Shown here in pieces: positions 32,273-44,677 of a stretch of DNA of 64,000 bases; position 1 is the first letter of the stretch, and each line of letters opens with the position of its first letter. Location: positions 372,001-436,000 of the forward strand of contig JANBVO010000003.1 of the NCBI GenBank assembly GCA_030052745.1, given 5' to 3'. A program made the translations under genes and the position numbers. The notes under the pieces are model-generated. The model made no database searches and was not told the origin of the DNA. It saw nothing but the letters and a program-made list of their open reading frames with translations. Source of the DNA: Pleurostoma richardsiae (taxonomy: Eukaryota; Ascomycota; Sordariomycetes; Calosphaeriales; Pleurostomataceae).

Positions 32273-34366
32273 ATGCCCATGTAAGTCGCGACACCAAAAG
32301 GACCCATGACCAGCGTGCAAACGCTGCGAAACACCCTGTGCTGCACCTGCTAAAGCGATTTCTCGCAACAGGCTCAAGGACCCCTCCAAGAAGTACAGGA
32401 AGTTCCCTCCTATCAACCTGCCCGACCGGCAATGGCCTTCCAAGTCGATTGAGAAGGCCCCGCGGTGGCTGGCCACCGACCTGAGAGATGGCAACCAGAG
32501 TTTGGTCGACCCAATGGTTCGTCTATCACCTGTCTCTGGTCCTAGAGGGGTTGTCCTTTGCTAATGCGTTTGTCTCACCGCAGAATGGCGACGAGAAATG
32601 GAACTACTTCAAGATGCTCTGCGAGCTCGGCTACAAGGAGATCGAGGTCTCCTTCCCCTCCGCGTCGCAAACCGACTTCGACTTCACCCGCCGCTTGATC
32701 GAGACGCCAGGGGCCGTCCCTGACGATGTCTACTTGCAGGTCCTCTCCCCATGCCGCGAGGACCTCATCCGACGAACGGTCGAGGCCGTTAAGGGCGCCA
32801 AGAAGGCCATCATCCACATTTACCTTGCCACAAGCGAATGCTTCCGCAGAATAGTATTCGGTTTCACTGAGGAGGAGAGCCTGGAGTTGGCGAGAAAGTG
32901 CGCCAGACTCGTGCGGCAGCTGACCAAGGACGACCCGAGCCAGCAGGGCACGCAGTGGGCGTTCGAGTTCAGCCCAGAAACATTCTCCGATACACGCCTG
33001 GAGTTCGCGGTTCAGATCTGCGAGGCCGTCAAGGCAGAGTGGGAGCCCACGGTCGAGACCCCCATCATCTTCAACCTACCTGCCACGGTTGAGATGGCGA
33101 CACCGAACGTGTACGCCGACCAGATTGAGTACTTCTGCCGGAATATCACCGAACGTGAGAAGGTCTGCGTCTCCTTGCACCCTCACAACGACCGCGGTTG
33201 TGCGGTCGCTGCGGCCGAATTGGCGCAGATGGCTGGTGCCGATCGAGTCGAGGGCTGCTTGTTCGGAAACGGAGAGCGTACCGGTAATGTGGACCTCGTC
33301 ACTCTTGCCCTGAACCTGTATACCCAGGGCATAGCACCAAATATCGACTTTTCCGACCTCAACCGGGTTATTGGAACGGTCGAGGTCTGTAACAAGATTC
33401 CTGTGCATCCTCGCGCTCCTTACGGCGGGTCCCTCGTGGTCTGCGCCTTCAGCGGCTCCCATCAGGACGCGATCAAGAAGGGCTTCTTGGTACGGGAGAA
33501 AGACGGAAAGGGATACGAGGACCGGTGGGAGGTTCCCTACCTCCCCTTGGACCCCAAGGATATCGGCCGAGACTACCAGGCCGTTATCCGCGTCAACTCC
33601 CAGAGCGGCAAAGGTGGTGCTGCTTGGATCATCCAGCAGTACTTGTACCTGGACTTGCCCCGCGGTCTACAGGTCGACTTCAGCCGGGTGGTGCAGAAGA
33701 TGGCCGACAAGCTCAGCCGCGAGCTGCTACCCGTCGAGATCACAGAGCTGTTCGAGAAGACGTACTATCTGCGCGAGAACCCGCGCTTCAGCCTCGTCGA
33801 CTACGACATCACTCCGGACCGGTCGAGGAGCCCCGCCCCGCCGGCGCCGGGGAAGACGCAGGACACCAAGAACCTGATGCGCGTTTTCGAGGGCGTCATT
33901 GCTGTGGACGGCAAGGAATACCGTCTGCGCGGCCGGGGCAATGGCCCGCTGTCGAGCCTCGCGGATGCCCTGAAGGACGTCGGCGTCGACATCGACGTCG
34001 TCGATTACAAGGAGCACGCTGTCGGCAAGGGACGCGACGTCAAGGCTGCGTCGTACATCGAGTGTATCGCCAGCGGCAGCAATCAGAAGATCTGGGGCGT
34101 CGGTCTCCACCCTGACGTTGTCCAGAGCTCCCTGCTTGCCCTGCTGAGCGCGGCGAGCAACGTAAGTCCATCTTCTCTGAACCAATTCGCAGTTTCCATT
34201 TTGCTAACGTTGAGAGTAGTTCGTAGTAAGCCGACCCGGCAGCCCCATCACTGCGAAGCCGATCCCCAAGCGGTCGCCGAGCCAGGAGCTGGACATCAAT
34301 GGCTCGAAGGACACCAACGGCAAGGACCTGATCAACCGCCTCGAGGCCGCCGCCGATGAGATGTAA
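32273..34366 (+). CDS. LEU4: 2-isopropylmalate synthase
   Basis: Exons are 32273-32280, 32372-32516, 32584-34161 and 34220-34366, giving 625 residues. The enzyme condenses acetyl-CoA with 2-ketoisovalerate, the first committed step of leucine synthesis. The TIM-barrel catalytic domain covers about residues 40-330: [16 protein letters not shown] holds the catalytic Arg and metal-binding Asp, and [14 protein letters not shown] holds the metal-binding Hx[17 protein letters not shown] is the third signature. A linker with Pro and Lys follows near 465. The C-terminal LeuA regulatory domain (about 485-595, [21 protein letters not shown]) is the known site of leucine feedback. The first coding exon is only 8 bases (ATG CCC AT). 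No mitochondrial presequence is evident, as the protein starts [17 protein letters not shown]. Confidence 0.95.
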
Positions 34367-36114
34367 AAGCTTGGATACCCGACAATCCTGTATCAAGAAA
34401 TAGTAAAATGAAGACGTCTCGGAAAGAAGCTCGAAAAGTCATTCCTTCATCGCATAAAAAAGGGAAGAGAAGGGAGAGAGCATTCATGTATGGTCCGGAC
34501 GCGAGACAAAAAGGGAGTAGTCACATTACATATGTTGAGATCTGCATGTTTCTCCGGAGGTGCACTGCTGGCGTTGGTTTACCGTCTTCTTTCTCTTGAA
34601 TCTGAGTGATATGCTGCTCGAGACCATCGGGTTATCGTGCAGTAAAGGTATCTATAGGTAGCTCGCCATACATACTCGTCAGTTGATCAGTCAGTCAGTC
34701 ACAAAATGGGACCGGTTTCGCAGTCTGCATTTACGGTCAGGCAAAGCCGCTTTTAACGTCACAGCATCTTTAAACGTATCTAAACGCCAGAACTGCTCAC
34801 GCAAGGGGTTTTGGTCCGGCGAGAGCCATGCGGCTCCCTGGGGTTCTCCGATCTGCCTGTGCGGCCGGGTTGACCCAAGCTAGGAGAACCAATCACAAGT
34901 GTCTATTCACTTTGCTGCTAACGTTCAGCCACGCAAAGGCGACCTCGTCCAGTCTGTCTCTGTTGCCCGTGAGCTGTCGCATGTGTTTGTCTGCAGTCGA
35001 GGTGAATGGCGGAGAGCCCTTGGTATCTTTCCACTTACGTACAGAGGGGAGCTACATAAATGAGCCCCAGTTTAAAATGGAGTCACTCGCTGCGGAAGTG
35101 TGAGCGAGTATTATTTCTGGACGACTCTGCTGATAGTAGGATACAAAATAAAATTGCTACTAGGCGTGGACGTAGCTAGTACTTTACTAACAGACAGACG
35201 AAAGGCTATTTGACGCCGGATGTGTCGTTGGACACGGGCAGCCGTAAAAGGTATGACCTCAAAGTTTCGCCCTGCGGAAGCTTCCACCGCTTCTCTTCCT
35301 GATCGATCTTCAAACTGCTGTGCTGCTCTCTGCTGCAGACCGATTTTGGATTCGGCACGTCCACGACATTCCACAGCTTTCACGACTGAGTTACGTCGTT
35401 GACACCTTGTTAGCGTCAGGCTGAAGCTTCGAGACAAGGGCAGCACAATAGGGAGCCATCAACCATCCATAACCTCCTTTCTCTCGGCACTGCCTCCCCC
35501 CTCCTCACCCCCCTCCCCCTTCTCCACGTTCCTTATTGTAGCCCCCTTTGGCGAGCGCCTCGAGCTCCGTTAGCAGGAACTCCCTACCTCCGTAGCGGCC
35601 CCAGGCAGAACAGACGGACACGCCCACCCAACCCACCATTGACCTAAGGCCTGTCTGTGCTTGTGGTCCCTCCTCGCATTCGGAGACAAGAGGAGAAAAA
35701 ACTAAATCCCCCCGGGAAACGAGCCATTTGCATCACGGTCAAAACAAATCGACACAACAAAAAACTCGAGGGCGTCGACTGCTCACCCCAAGTTCACTGT
35801 CTAACTTCGTTCTTTTTCGCGTGTTTCAGCTGTCATCTGGAGCTGCCCAGCATCTCTCGCGGTCCTTCGTCTCCCAAGTGCGACGACCAACGAGGGGTGC
35901 GTGTGTGTTCGACTCAGCAGCAGCAGAGCACCAACAGTAGCAAGCGAGCAGCAGCCTTTCTCGCGTCTGATAAGGCGTACCCGGATCACCCCCCGCTTAA
36001 TCGACCAAACCTATTTTTCCCACGTGCTTTTCCCACCACAACCCCCAACTTCTTCTGGACACCTCCAACTCTTGTCCTCCCACAGTCAGAGTTGTTGAAA
36101 ACGGGACATCCATC
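34367..36114. promoter_or_regulatory. Intergenic region with importin-beta upstream sequence
   Basis: This 1.75 kb holds the LEU4 3'UTR and the importin-beta promoter. From about 35460 it becomes strongly pyrimidine-rich (CCTCC/CCCCTCC runs), a common trait of leaders of well-expressed fungal genes. A good acceptor (GTGTTTCAG near 35829) may close a 5'UTR intron. No coding gene is seen. Confidence 0.5.
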
Positions 36115-39100
36115 ATGGCTGACGGGGCTCCTGATATCAACACGGTCCTCACCAACTCGCTGTCTCCGGGTGAGTCGCCTTCCCCCTCGGCTTTTCACGT
36201 CGCGTCATACCGCCTCGAGAGCCAAACCTTGCTAACGTCACCAAACAACAGACGCGAACCTCCGCCATGCCGCGGAACTGCAACTGACCCAGGCAGCCGA
36301 GAATAACTTCGTAAGTCGCCCCGAAGCTCAACGGGCTCCGTGTTCTTGATCTCGGCTAACGTGCCTTACCTCTACAGTCATTATACCTCGCGACGCTCGT
36401 CCAAGAGTTAGCGAACGAGAACGCTCAAGGCCACATCCGAGCTGCCGCCGGTCTCGCCCTCAAGAACGCATTCACAGCCCGAGAGTTTGCCCGCCAGGCC
36501 GCTCTGCAAGCAAAATGGCTCCAGCAGACCGAGCAGGAGACCAAGAACCGGGTCAAGGAGCTGGCTCTGCAGACCCTCTCCTCCAACAATGCGCAGGCCG
36601 GACAGGCCGCTGCCCAGGTCGTTGCCTCCATCGCGTCGATCGAGCTCCCCCGTAGCCAGTGGCCGGAACTCATGGGAGCCCTCGTCAAGAGCGTTAGTGA
36701 CGGATCACCGCATCAGAAGCAAGCCTCCCTGACTACGATCGGTTTCATTTGCGAGAGCCAAGACACAGAACTCCGGGCTGCTCTTGTCGCACATTCCAAC
36801 GCCATCCTGACCGCCGTCGTTCAGGGTGCTAGGAAGGAGGAGACGAATAATGAGGTCCGCCTCGCCGCTATCACGGCTCTTGGCGACTCGCTTGAGTTCG
36901 TCGGTAACAACTTCAAGCATGAGGGAGAGCGGAATTACATCATGCAGGTTGTCTGCGAGGCCACACAGGCAGATGACTCGAGGATACAGCAGGGCGCCTT
37001 TGGCTGTCTTAACAGGATCATGGCCCTTTACTACGAGAACATGCGCTTCTACATGGAGAAGGCTTTGTTCGGCCTGACGATTCTGGGCATGAAGAACCCG
37101 GACGAGGACGTTGCCAAGCTCGCTGTCGAGTTCTGGAGCACCGTCTGTGAGGAGGAGATCGCGATCGAGGATGACAACGCACAGGTGAGTTTCCAGCCCC
37201 ATTTCCTGACCGGCTGACGATAGCGGTGCTGACATGATGTCGTAGGTTGAGAGCTCTGATCAGATGCGACCCTTCTACAATTTCAGCCGCGTCGCAACCA
37301 ACGAGGTTGTCCCCGTTCTCCTCACCCTTCTCACGAAGCAGGATGAAGACGCTGCCGATGACGAGTATAACGTATCTCGTGCCGCCTACCAGTGCCTTCA
37401 GCTGTATGCACAGGCTGTTGGTGCTACGATCATCCCGCCAGTTATCCAGTTTGTCGAGGCAAATCTCCGGTCCGACGACTGGCACAATCGGGACGCTGCG
37501 GTCTCTGCTTTTGGCGCCATCATGGAGGGTCCTGATGAGAAGGTGTTGGAACCCATTGTGAAGTCCGCCATTCAGATTTTGATCGGCATGATGGAAGACC
37601 CGTCTCTGCACGTCAAAGACTCCACCGCCTATGCTCTAGGCCGCATTACCGAAGCTTGCTCCGAAGCCATCGACCCGAACACAGTCCTTGACCCCTTGAT
37701 CCGGTCGCTATTTGCCGGCCTTCTGAGCAACCCCAAGATGGCTTCTTCCTGTTGCTGGGCGCTTATGAACCTCGCTGAGCGTTTTGCTGGCGACGCCGGC
37801 GCTCAGCAGAATCCCATTACCCCTCACTTCAACCAGAGCGTTACGAACTTGCTGACGGTGACCGCTCGCTCGGATTGCGACAGCTCCGTGCGGACTGCCG
37901 CATATGAGGTTCTCAATGCGTTCGTCCAGAATGCTGCCAGCGAATCCCTTGTGCCCATCGCCTCGCTCTCTGATGTCATCCTCAAGCGCCTCGAGGAGAC
38001 TGTACCGATGCAGAGCCAGGTCGTCAGCGTGGAGGACAAGATCACCTTGGAAGACATGCAGACAAGCTTGTGCACCGTGCTGCAGGCTATCATCCAACGT
38101 CTAGACAAGGAGATCCTGCCTCAAGGTGATCGCATCATGCAGGTGCTTCTCCAGATCCTGAGCACCGCTGGTGCCAAGTCCAGCGTTCCAGAGGCAGTTT
38201 TTGCTGCCATTAGCAGCTTGGCGAATGCCATTGAGGAGGACTTCGTGAAGTACATGGATGCCTTCGTTCCGTTCCTCTACAACGCCCTCGGAAACCAGGA
38301 GGAGCCGAGTCTCTGCTCGATGGCTATTGGCCTCGTCAGCGATATCACTCGGTCCATGGGAGAGCGGAGCCAGCCGTACTGTGACAACTTCATGAACTAT
38401 CTTCTCAACAACCTTAGGGTACGTATTGCTTGCTTGCTTGATCTCCCATTCATGTTGCCGTCTACCTCGACCCCATCTGAGAGCTATCTAACACTGTTCG
38501 CAGAGCACGGCGCTGTCCAACCAGTTCAAGCCGGCCATCCTCCAGTGTTTCGGAGATATCGCGGGCGCCATTGGTGGCCACTTCGAGACGTACCTGTCGG
38601 TGGTGGCGCAGGTTCTCCAACAGGCGGCGACTGTCACAGCCAGCCCCGAGGGCAGCTACGAGATGTATGACTATGTCATCTCTCTCCGAGAAGGAATCAT
38701 GGATGCCTGGGGTGGCATTATTGGTGCCATGAAGACTAGTGGAAAGAGTGAGTGTCGAGCTTATCGTGCACTTGTACGCCGTGTTACTAACAGTGTTATT
38801 GCAGCCCAAGTTCTGCTGCCTTATGTTACTTCCATCTTCCAGCTGCTCAATGTCATCGCGACCGACATGAACCGGAGCGAGGCACTGATGCGTTCCTCCA
38901 TGGGTGTCATTGGGTAAGCTCACCTTCCCCTTTGCCCCTCGGTCTCCATACTGACCTTCTTACAGCGACCTCGCCGATGCCTACCCCAACCAGGAACTAG
39001 TCGACGCCTTCCGTCAAGACTGGCTAACTAGTCTCATCAAGGAGACACGCCAGAACCGGGACTTCCAGCCCCGAACTATCGAAACTGCGCGCTGGGCTCG

Positions 39101-39152
39101 CGAGCAGGTCAAGCGCCAGCTCGGCGGCAGCACCAATGTCATGACGAGCTGA
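36115..39152 (+). CDS. KAP95: Importin subunit beta-1 (karyopherin Kap95)
   Basis: Exons are 36115-36169, 36252-36310, 36378-37184, 37246-38418, 38504-38747, 38805-38913 and 38966-39152, giving 877 residues. Importin beta carries cargo with importin alpha through nuclear pores; Ran-GTP releases it. The importin-beta N-terminal domain lies in the first about 100 residues (LYLATLVQELANENAQGHIRAAAGLALKNAF). The rest is a solenoid of helical HEAT repeats, with the conserved acidic QDEDAADDEYNVSRAAYQCL loop near 340 and DDWHNRDAAVSAFGAIMEGP near 385. The C-terminus (LVDAFRQDWLTSLIKETRQNRDF) is typical. Length matches the family (861-880). All six introns are GT-AG and keep frame. Confidence 0.96.
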
Positions 39153-40337
39153 GCGGCTCATCCGGCGCAGTCTGCATCCAACTCCTAAGGACACTGCGCA
39201 CCGGACCACCTCCCCCGCCCCTTGCAATTGCGGTCATTTCCCACGTTACGACTTGCGCTTTTACGCCTCGATGGACGGACAGCGCGTTTCATGTGAAAGC
39301 CCGCCCACACACACCACCCGCTTCCCTGGCAGATATCACCACACAACACCGACCACCTCGCGATCCTCGGAAGACATCAACAACGATGTGTATATAGAAT
39401 TTACACCATGCTTCGGAGCCGACGGAATCCCCCATACCCCACGACACATCACTCAACAACACCTTTAACGCTACACACCACTGCCAGTTTGTTACCCGAA
39501 TTTTTCGTCAATCCAGGAAGGCTTCCTCGCTTTTAATGGGAAAGACAACGAATAGAAGAAGACACGTCATGTACTGCCCCACGCCGCGGCGGGGGACGAA
39601 ACCAACGTCATGTAGAGAGGTGGAACGGGGCGGGGAAAACAGAGGAGAGAGGAGTTTGACGGAACAAGAAGGCAAGCCAAGCCTCCATGCCCTGTTCAAG
39701 TGAGCATTGCCATGGAGCCGGGGGGCGTTTTTATCTGGTCTGGCAGGGGCGGGAAACGTTTTACGGCGATGGACAAGCCTGCTATCTATCCCCATACAAA
39801 CATCGCGCCCTTGCGAAAGTCGCTTTCGTATTCCAAGTCTCTCAGGTCGGGGTCATTTGGCACGTCGGGGCTGTTTTACCATCGGGATACTTTCCGTGTC
39901 GGAACAGGCCGGTTTGGCTTGCTTTGTCCCCTTCCAACAAAGAGAGTTCGGATTGCCCCTACCTGATATCGGAGTTCTTCTCGGGCTGGCTGGAAAAGCA
40001 GTCGTAGTAGACTCGGGCTGTCTTGGTCGAGTGACCACAGCCGATGGAAGCATGATGCGAAGCAGGTAGAGATGAATTGGACCAGACACATCCCCAGTTG
40101 CTGCTGCGTGTGTCAGGCGTGATGGCTATGTACTCGGTGATTGGGACGCTGCTGTGAACTTGAGGCGGTTGCTACGTAGTATGCATCCCGATTGGCGCTC
40201 TCTGATGCTTCGTCATCTCTGATATAGGTGGGTGATATTGTAGACCTCATCGTACTTATACAGACGACCAGCCGGCAGGATTGCCCTCCAACTCCACCGT
40301 GACAACAAGCAACACCGTCCGCCTTCGCCAACCCCAT
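39153..40337. other. Convergent 3' region between KAP95 and the zinc-finger gene
   Basis: About 1.2 kb lies between two facing stop codons. Several overlapping open frames of about 70-120 codons occur near 39690-40090 in different frames; none has a domain or good start context. I treat it as 3'UTR and spacer. Confidence 0.6.
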
Positions 40338-42104
40338 CTAGTCCTTCATGACAGCTCCCTCCACCCCAATCCTCGCCTGCAGCTGCCTCACCGCCTCGCC
40401 AACAGCCACCACCCGGCCCCTGACCTCCGCGGCCCTGTTCTCCGCCTCCCTGGCCCCCGCCGCTGCTGCCGCCGCCCCCGCCGCGTCCTCGCTCCCCTCC
40501 TCCTTCTTCACCTCGCCGTTGGTGGTGGTGCTGCTGCCGCTCGACCGCCGCAGCGGCTGCCGCTGCTCCTCGGGGGTGTGGGCGCGCTCGCGGTGGGCGC
40601 GGAAGTTGGCCTCGGCGCACTGCAGGGAGCAGAAGAGGGCGGAGCCGGCGCGCCGGGGGTCCTTGACGCAGGTCCGGCAGAGGTACGGCTCGGGCGACGG
40701 TGGTGCCGTCGTACTGACGGGGCCATTGGCGGTGGTCCTGCTGCTGCTGCTGTGGCCACTGTTGGGTGCATGGGAGGCGGCGCTGCCTGGCTGGGCGGCT
40801 TGAAGCTGGATGCAGGAGTCGCCGGAGGTGCACTTGTGTGCGGCTTTGATGTGTGATTCCTGGAGAGATTGTCAGCACTGAGTGTAGCTAAGACGCCGTA
40901 GATGGAGGATGCAGGAATCGTCGGGTATAGAGAGGATAGAACAATGATAAGAACTTACCAAGCCGCGGTCTTTGCACGCAACAGAGCAGTACATCGTCTT
41001 CTGCTCCCTCACCCTCAGGCCAACCAGCACGAGACACACCCCGCACACGACGAAGTCGCCCGTCGTCGGCGTCCTGCCGCACGCGTCACACGGCGCCATC
41101 TCGTACATCCAGTCCGGCGGCGGGTGGTGATGCGCGCCCGCCGCTCCTCCGACAGTGCCGTTGGCAGTGATGCTCCCATTGCTCCCGCCAGTATGACCGC
41201 CGGCGGCTGCCTTCTTTCGCGCCTTCTCCGCCTCGTGCGCCGTCCGCGCGCGCCGCAGCTCGTCAAGCCGCCGCTCGTGCCTCTCCTTCCTATCGCGCAC
41301 GCCCACCGCGGCCTGCCGATCGGACAGGACGCGGTTGACGAGATCGTCCAGCGCGGAGGACAGGTCCTTGTCGCCGTTCATCAGCACATCCAGGTACGCC
41401 GCCGCCCTCTCCGGCACCTCCCCTCCGTCCTCGACGAACAGCGCCTCCTTCAGGATCTCCGCCCTCGCCGCACGGTCCCCCGGCTGCGTCGCGCCCAGGC
41501 GCTCCAGGAACGGCGCCGCGGCCCTCTCGCCGCCGTCCCCCCCGCGCAGCGCGGCGCGGATGTCGCCGACGAGCTCGCCGAAGAACGCCGCCGCGTCGCT
41601 GTCCCCGTCCGCGTCCTCCAGCTCGCTGCCCGCCAGCGCGGCGCGGCGCACCAGGTCCCGCCTGCCCAGCAGGTCCTCGAGCGCGCGGCGCACGGCCGGC
41701 GTGGCGCGCACGCGCTCCAGGTACCACAGGCGGCGCTCGGTGGCGATGCGGGCGTCGAGGGCAGCCAGGTCGACGCCGTCGTAGGCCCTGACGCGGGCGA
41801 AGAGCGCGTCGAGGTCGGCGAGGAAGGAGGGGCGGGAGGAGAACCACTCGTGCGCGGCTGGCTGGGGCTTCTGCGTGGACGGTGAGGCGGGGGGTGAGGA
41901 AAGGGGAGGAGTTGAGGAGGAGGAAGGGGGGAAGAACCGCTCGCGAAGGCGGTCGACGAGGAGGGGGTAGCAGTCTGGGCACTGGACTATATGGTCGGCA
42001 GATGGGTGTGATGCCGCGCAGGTTTCCTTGAGGGCGGATATGTCGTCCTTGCAGCGCTGGGCGGCGCTGCGGGAGGCGGGCAGCGAGGACCAGTCGAGGG
42101 CCAT
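40338..42104 (-). CDS. MYND-like zinc-finger protein, function unknown
   Basis: Exons on minus are 42104-40959 and 40859-40338, giving 555 residues. Residues 1-60 contain a CxxC pair (VQCPDCYPLL). The middle (about 95-315) is rich in Ala, Arg, Glu and Asp and probably helical. Near residue 345 a Cys/His set begins: CDACGRTPTTGDFVVCGVC, then MYCSVACKDRG, and across the intron ESHIKAAHKC. The spacing C-x2-C, C-x2-C, YC-x3-C, H-x4-H-x1-C resembles MYND fingers, which bind proline-rich partners. A second set follows (LCRTCVKDPRRAGSALFC, LQCAEANFRAHREHAH). The extreme GC content of exon 1 (codon third positions nearly all G or C) is striking. I do not recognise a named orthologue. Confidence 0.75.
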
Positions 42105-42697
42105 GGTGGAATTGTGACCCGCAGGGGTTGGTGACCGTGGTGGAGTGGACAGGAACTTGCCGAGTTGCAGTCTAGCTCATATCCGCAGACGCTGCAGCTT
42201 CGCGCCAGGTCAAAACTCCCTGAAGATCGCTGTGCTGCTAGACTGTTTGATTCTCCTTACACGCAGTCCTGGCACTCGATCATGACAGCGTTGTGTGACC
42301 TGAGACAAGCGATGAGATGCACATCCTTTCCAAGGAGTAGATAGAGGACGGGAACTCACAAGTGACTCAATTCAGATCGCCGATATTAATTAGCGTAAAA
42401 TATAGGAAGAGGGTCAGATAGGAACTCCTCTGGCTGTCTCTGGGTATTTCGATATTTCCATCGAATCATGCCGGAAGGTTGTTGAAGGTGAGGCTTTCGG
42501 TGAGGAAAGGAAAAGTGGGACCAGAAAGATCTTCCGCGCTCACCACGGTGTAGCCTCACCTTAGCCTCACCTTACGTGTGCCTACCTACACCTTCTCTAC
42601 GACTACCTCCAGAAGTCTTCCCCTCCATTTCTTTCGCTTGGGCCGCCTTTCATCACCGACATAGCCTCATATCCTCCCACCAAGGAATACAAGCAAC
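42105..42697. promoter_or_regulatory. Divergent upstream region of the zinc-finger gene and SF3b5
   Basis: About 590 bases separate two start codons on opposite strands. Near 42545-42595 a CCTCACCTTA motif is repeated in tandem, followed by CCTACCTACACC. This is likely the SF3b5 leader. Confidence 0.5.
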
Positions 42698-43151
42698 ATG
42701 GTTAGCTCCGCTTCCGAGCCAGTGTCCTCAATCAATCCTCTACGCATGGCTAACGCACTACATTACAGGCCGACAAGCTTCGCACGCAGCAGGAGCTAGA
42801 GCGCCTGCAGGCCAAGTACGTCGGCACCGGGCACCCGGACACGACGAGCTGGGAGTGGCGCACCAACATCCACCGCGATACCTACTCGAGCATCGCCGGC
42901 CACCCGCCCCTGCTCGCCTACTACGCGCTGGCCCAGAATGAGCCCATGTCCAAGGTCCGCGCCGAGCTGATAAGGGTGAGTTAACCACCCCGCACTCTGC
43001 CACTCAAGATTGCGGCCGAGTCGTATATACTATGGAACTGAAGGTTGCTGACGGTGGTTGGGCGTGGCAGAAAATGGTTCAGCCAAGCGGCCCTCCGCCG
43101 CCTAGGGAGGGCGAGGAGCCGCGCATCATGCACAACGCTGCAAGCCCCTGA
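42698..43151 (+). CDS. SF3B5: Splicing factor 3b subunit 5 (SF3b10/Ysf3)
   Basis: Exons are 42698-42700, 42769-42975 and 43071-43151, giving 96 residues. SF3b5 is a small subunit of the U2 snRNP SF3b complex that holds the branch site. The whole protein matches the family: ADKLRTQQELERLQAKYVGTG, the signature HPDTTSWEWRTNIHRDTYSS and HPPLLAYYALAQNEPMSKVRAEL, then a short tail. The first coding exon is the ATG alone, followed directly by a GTTAGC donor. Without this junction the frame lacks a start close to the conserved ADKLR. The ATG-only exon is an inference but fits the family start exactly. Confidence 0.9.
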
Positions 43152-43481
43152 TCGGTCTTTGCCTGAGAAACGACGACAGCAGCAGAACAGGCAACGTGGT
43201 GACGAGCGAGCAAGGCACAGGTGACTTCAAGGACGGCCGAAAGTGGGATAATCCAGAGATAGATCTCGCATTTGCGATTCCGAAGGAGGATAGCGGGACA
43301 TCTGGTATCGTGGCATTCAAGGTGTGCCAATACCCCCCTCTCAGGCCGGTAGTAGGCAGAGGGAAGACAGAGCAAGTACTGCTTCAGGAGGCATAGCGAG
43401 CCTCATCTGATACGGAGCCATAGCCGTCACAAGCTTTCCTGCAGAGACAGTTGAGCCAAAGAAAATGCCACGCTTTAAGTC
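43152..43481. other. Convergent 3' region between SF3b5 and NSE3
   Basis: These 330 bases hold the 3' ends of two facing genes. No gene is visible. Confidence 0.6.
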
Positions 43482-44677
43482 TCAATCGCTACCCGCTTCC
43501 TCGGCTGCCTCAGCTGCCTCGTCTCCGTCTATCCTGCTCTCTTCATTCTGCGCTACCGGTGCCTCCTTAAGCTTCAGGCTCGCGCGCAACTTTTCTTCGA
43601 GCTCCTCTGACCCCCCGCCGTACACCTCTCGCACCACGCCGGCGATAGCCTCGCCCCCGACCTCCCTTTTCCCGCGCGGGCCAACGTACCATGTGATCCC
43701 CTCCTCGTCGCCGAGCGCCCGCGCCTCCTTGTCCGTCAGCTTGACGATGTAGCCGTGGCGGACCATCTTCGCGAGCGTATCCTCCGTCTTTGTGCTGTTG
43801 AAAGTGTTGGTCTCCGCGTTGAGCCGCGTCAGGTACCGCTTCAGCTTCGGCTGGCTGAGCTCGCCGCCGTTGAGCGTGATCAGCGCGATGATTAGTGTGT
43901 ATATGGCCACGTAGGCGGCCTCGTCCTCGGCGCTCTGGATCAGGGACGGGGCGATGATGGCCGCTTTCCGGTAGTTGTCGGGCAGTCGTGATACGAGCAT
44001 GTACGCGTTCGAGGAGGCCGCCTGGCCTTTGGTTTGTGACTTCGCCGCTAGAGGGGAGAAGAGGGATCAGCTGGTCTGTCTCTGTAGCTTCAACGTCTCA
44101 TATTTCTCGGGCATACCCTTTCTCTTTTCCTCCTTGGTGAACCTGTCCCTGGTCGGTAGCTCCACCATCTCCATGCCGAAGACCATCCGCAGCTGTTTTT
44201 GCGCGCCACTGAATACTCTCTTAAAGGCTCGTCCCTGGTTCCCCAAGACTATGGCGTCGTGGTCAGCAGAGGAAGCACGCAGACAGGAGCGGTTGAGCGC
44301 GGCCTGACCTTTCTCTTTTATACCGTCCCGCCTTATCGCAGTGCGAGAGTATTCGCATGCCAGCGCATATCTGACCAGCTTCTTGACCAGCACGGCGTGC
44401 TCGGACTCGTCCCGCTGGGCGCCGTCCATCTCCTGGTCCTGATCTTGGTCTTCTTCGTCTGATGGTGTGTTCTCGTCGTCGTCCTGCTCTCCAGCCTCCG
44501 TCTCGCTGTCTTCTTCTTCTGCATCTCGCCGCCGTTTTTGTCGGGGTCGCTGCTCTTGTTCTGATTGCTCGTCTTCAACTTCTGCCGCCGCCTAGATGCG
44601 TCTCAGCGATGCAAGTAGCCGCAGGAAGGAAAGGATGCCCCACTTACGCGTCGCGGCCTGCGCTGCAGGATCGGCAT
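43482..44677 (-). CDS. NSE3: SMC5-SMC6 complex subunit Nse3 (MAGE homology domain)
   Basis: Exons on minus are 44677-44648, 44591-44309, 44248-44117 and 44047-43482, giving 336 residues. Nse3 pairs with the Nse1 RING ligase and the kleisin Nse4 in the nuclear SMC5-SMC6 complex used in DNA repair. The N-terminal about 75 residues are highly charged and Glu/Asp/Gln-rich. The MAGE domain follows (about 80-310): AVLVKKLVRYALACEYSRTAIRRDGI, KRVFSGAQKQLRMVFGMEMVELP, AYMLVSRLPDNYRKA, then IYTLIIALITLNGGELSQPKLKRYL and a winged-helix with MVRHGYIVKL. The tail is acidic. The third exon begins VLGNQGRAF, which fixes the phase. It is divergent with SLS1, with 325 bases between starts. Confidence 0.9.

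Noticed and set aside
39687-40090. Overlapping open frames of about 70-120 codons between KAP95 and the zinc-finger gene
   Set aside because: Three frames are open together, none has a domain; likely 3'UTR sequence.
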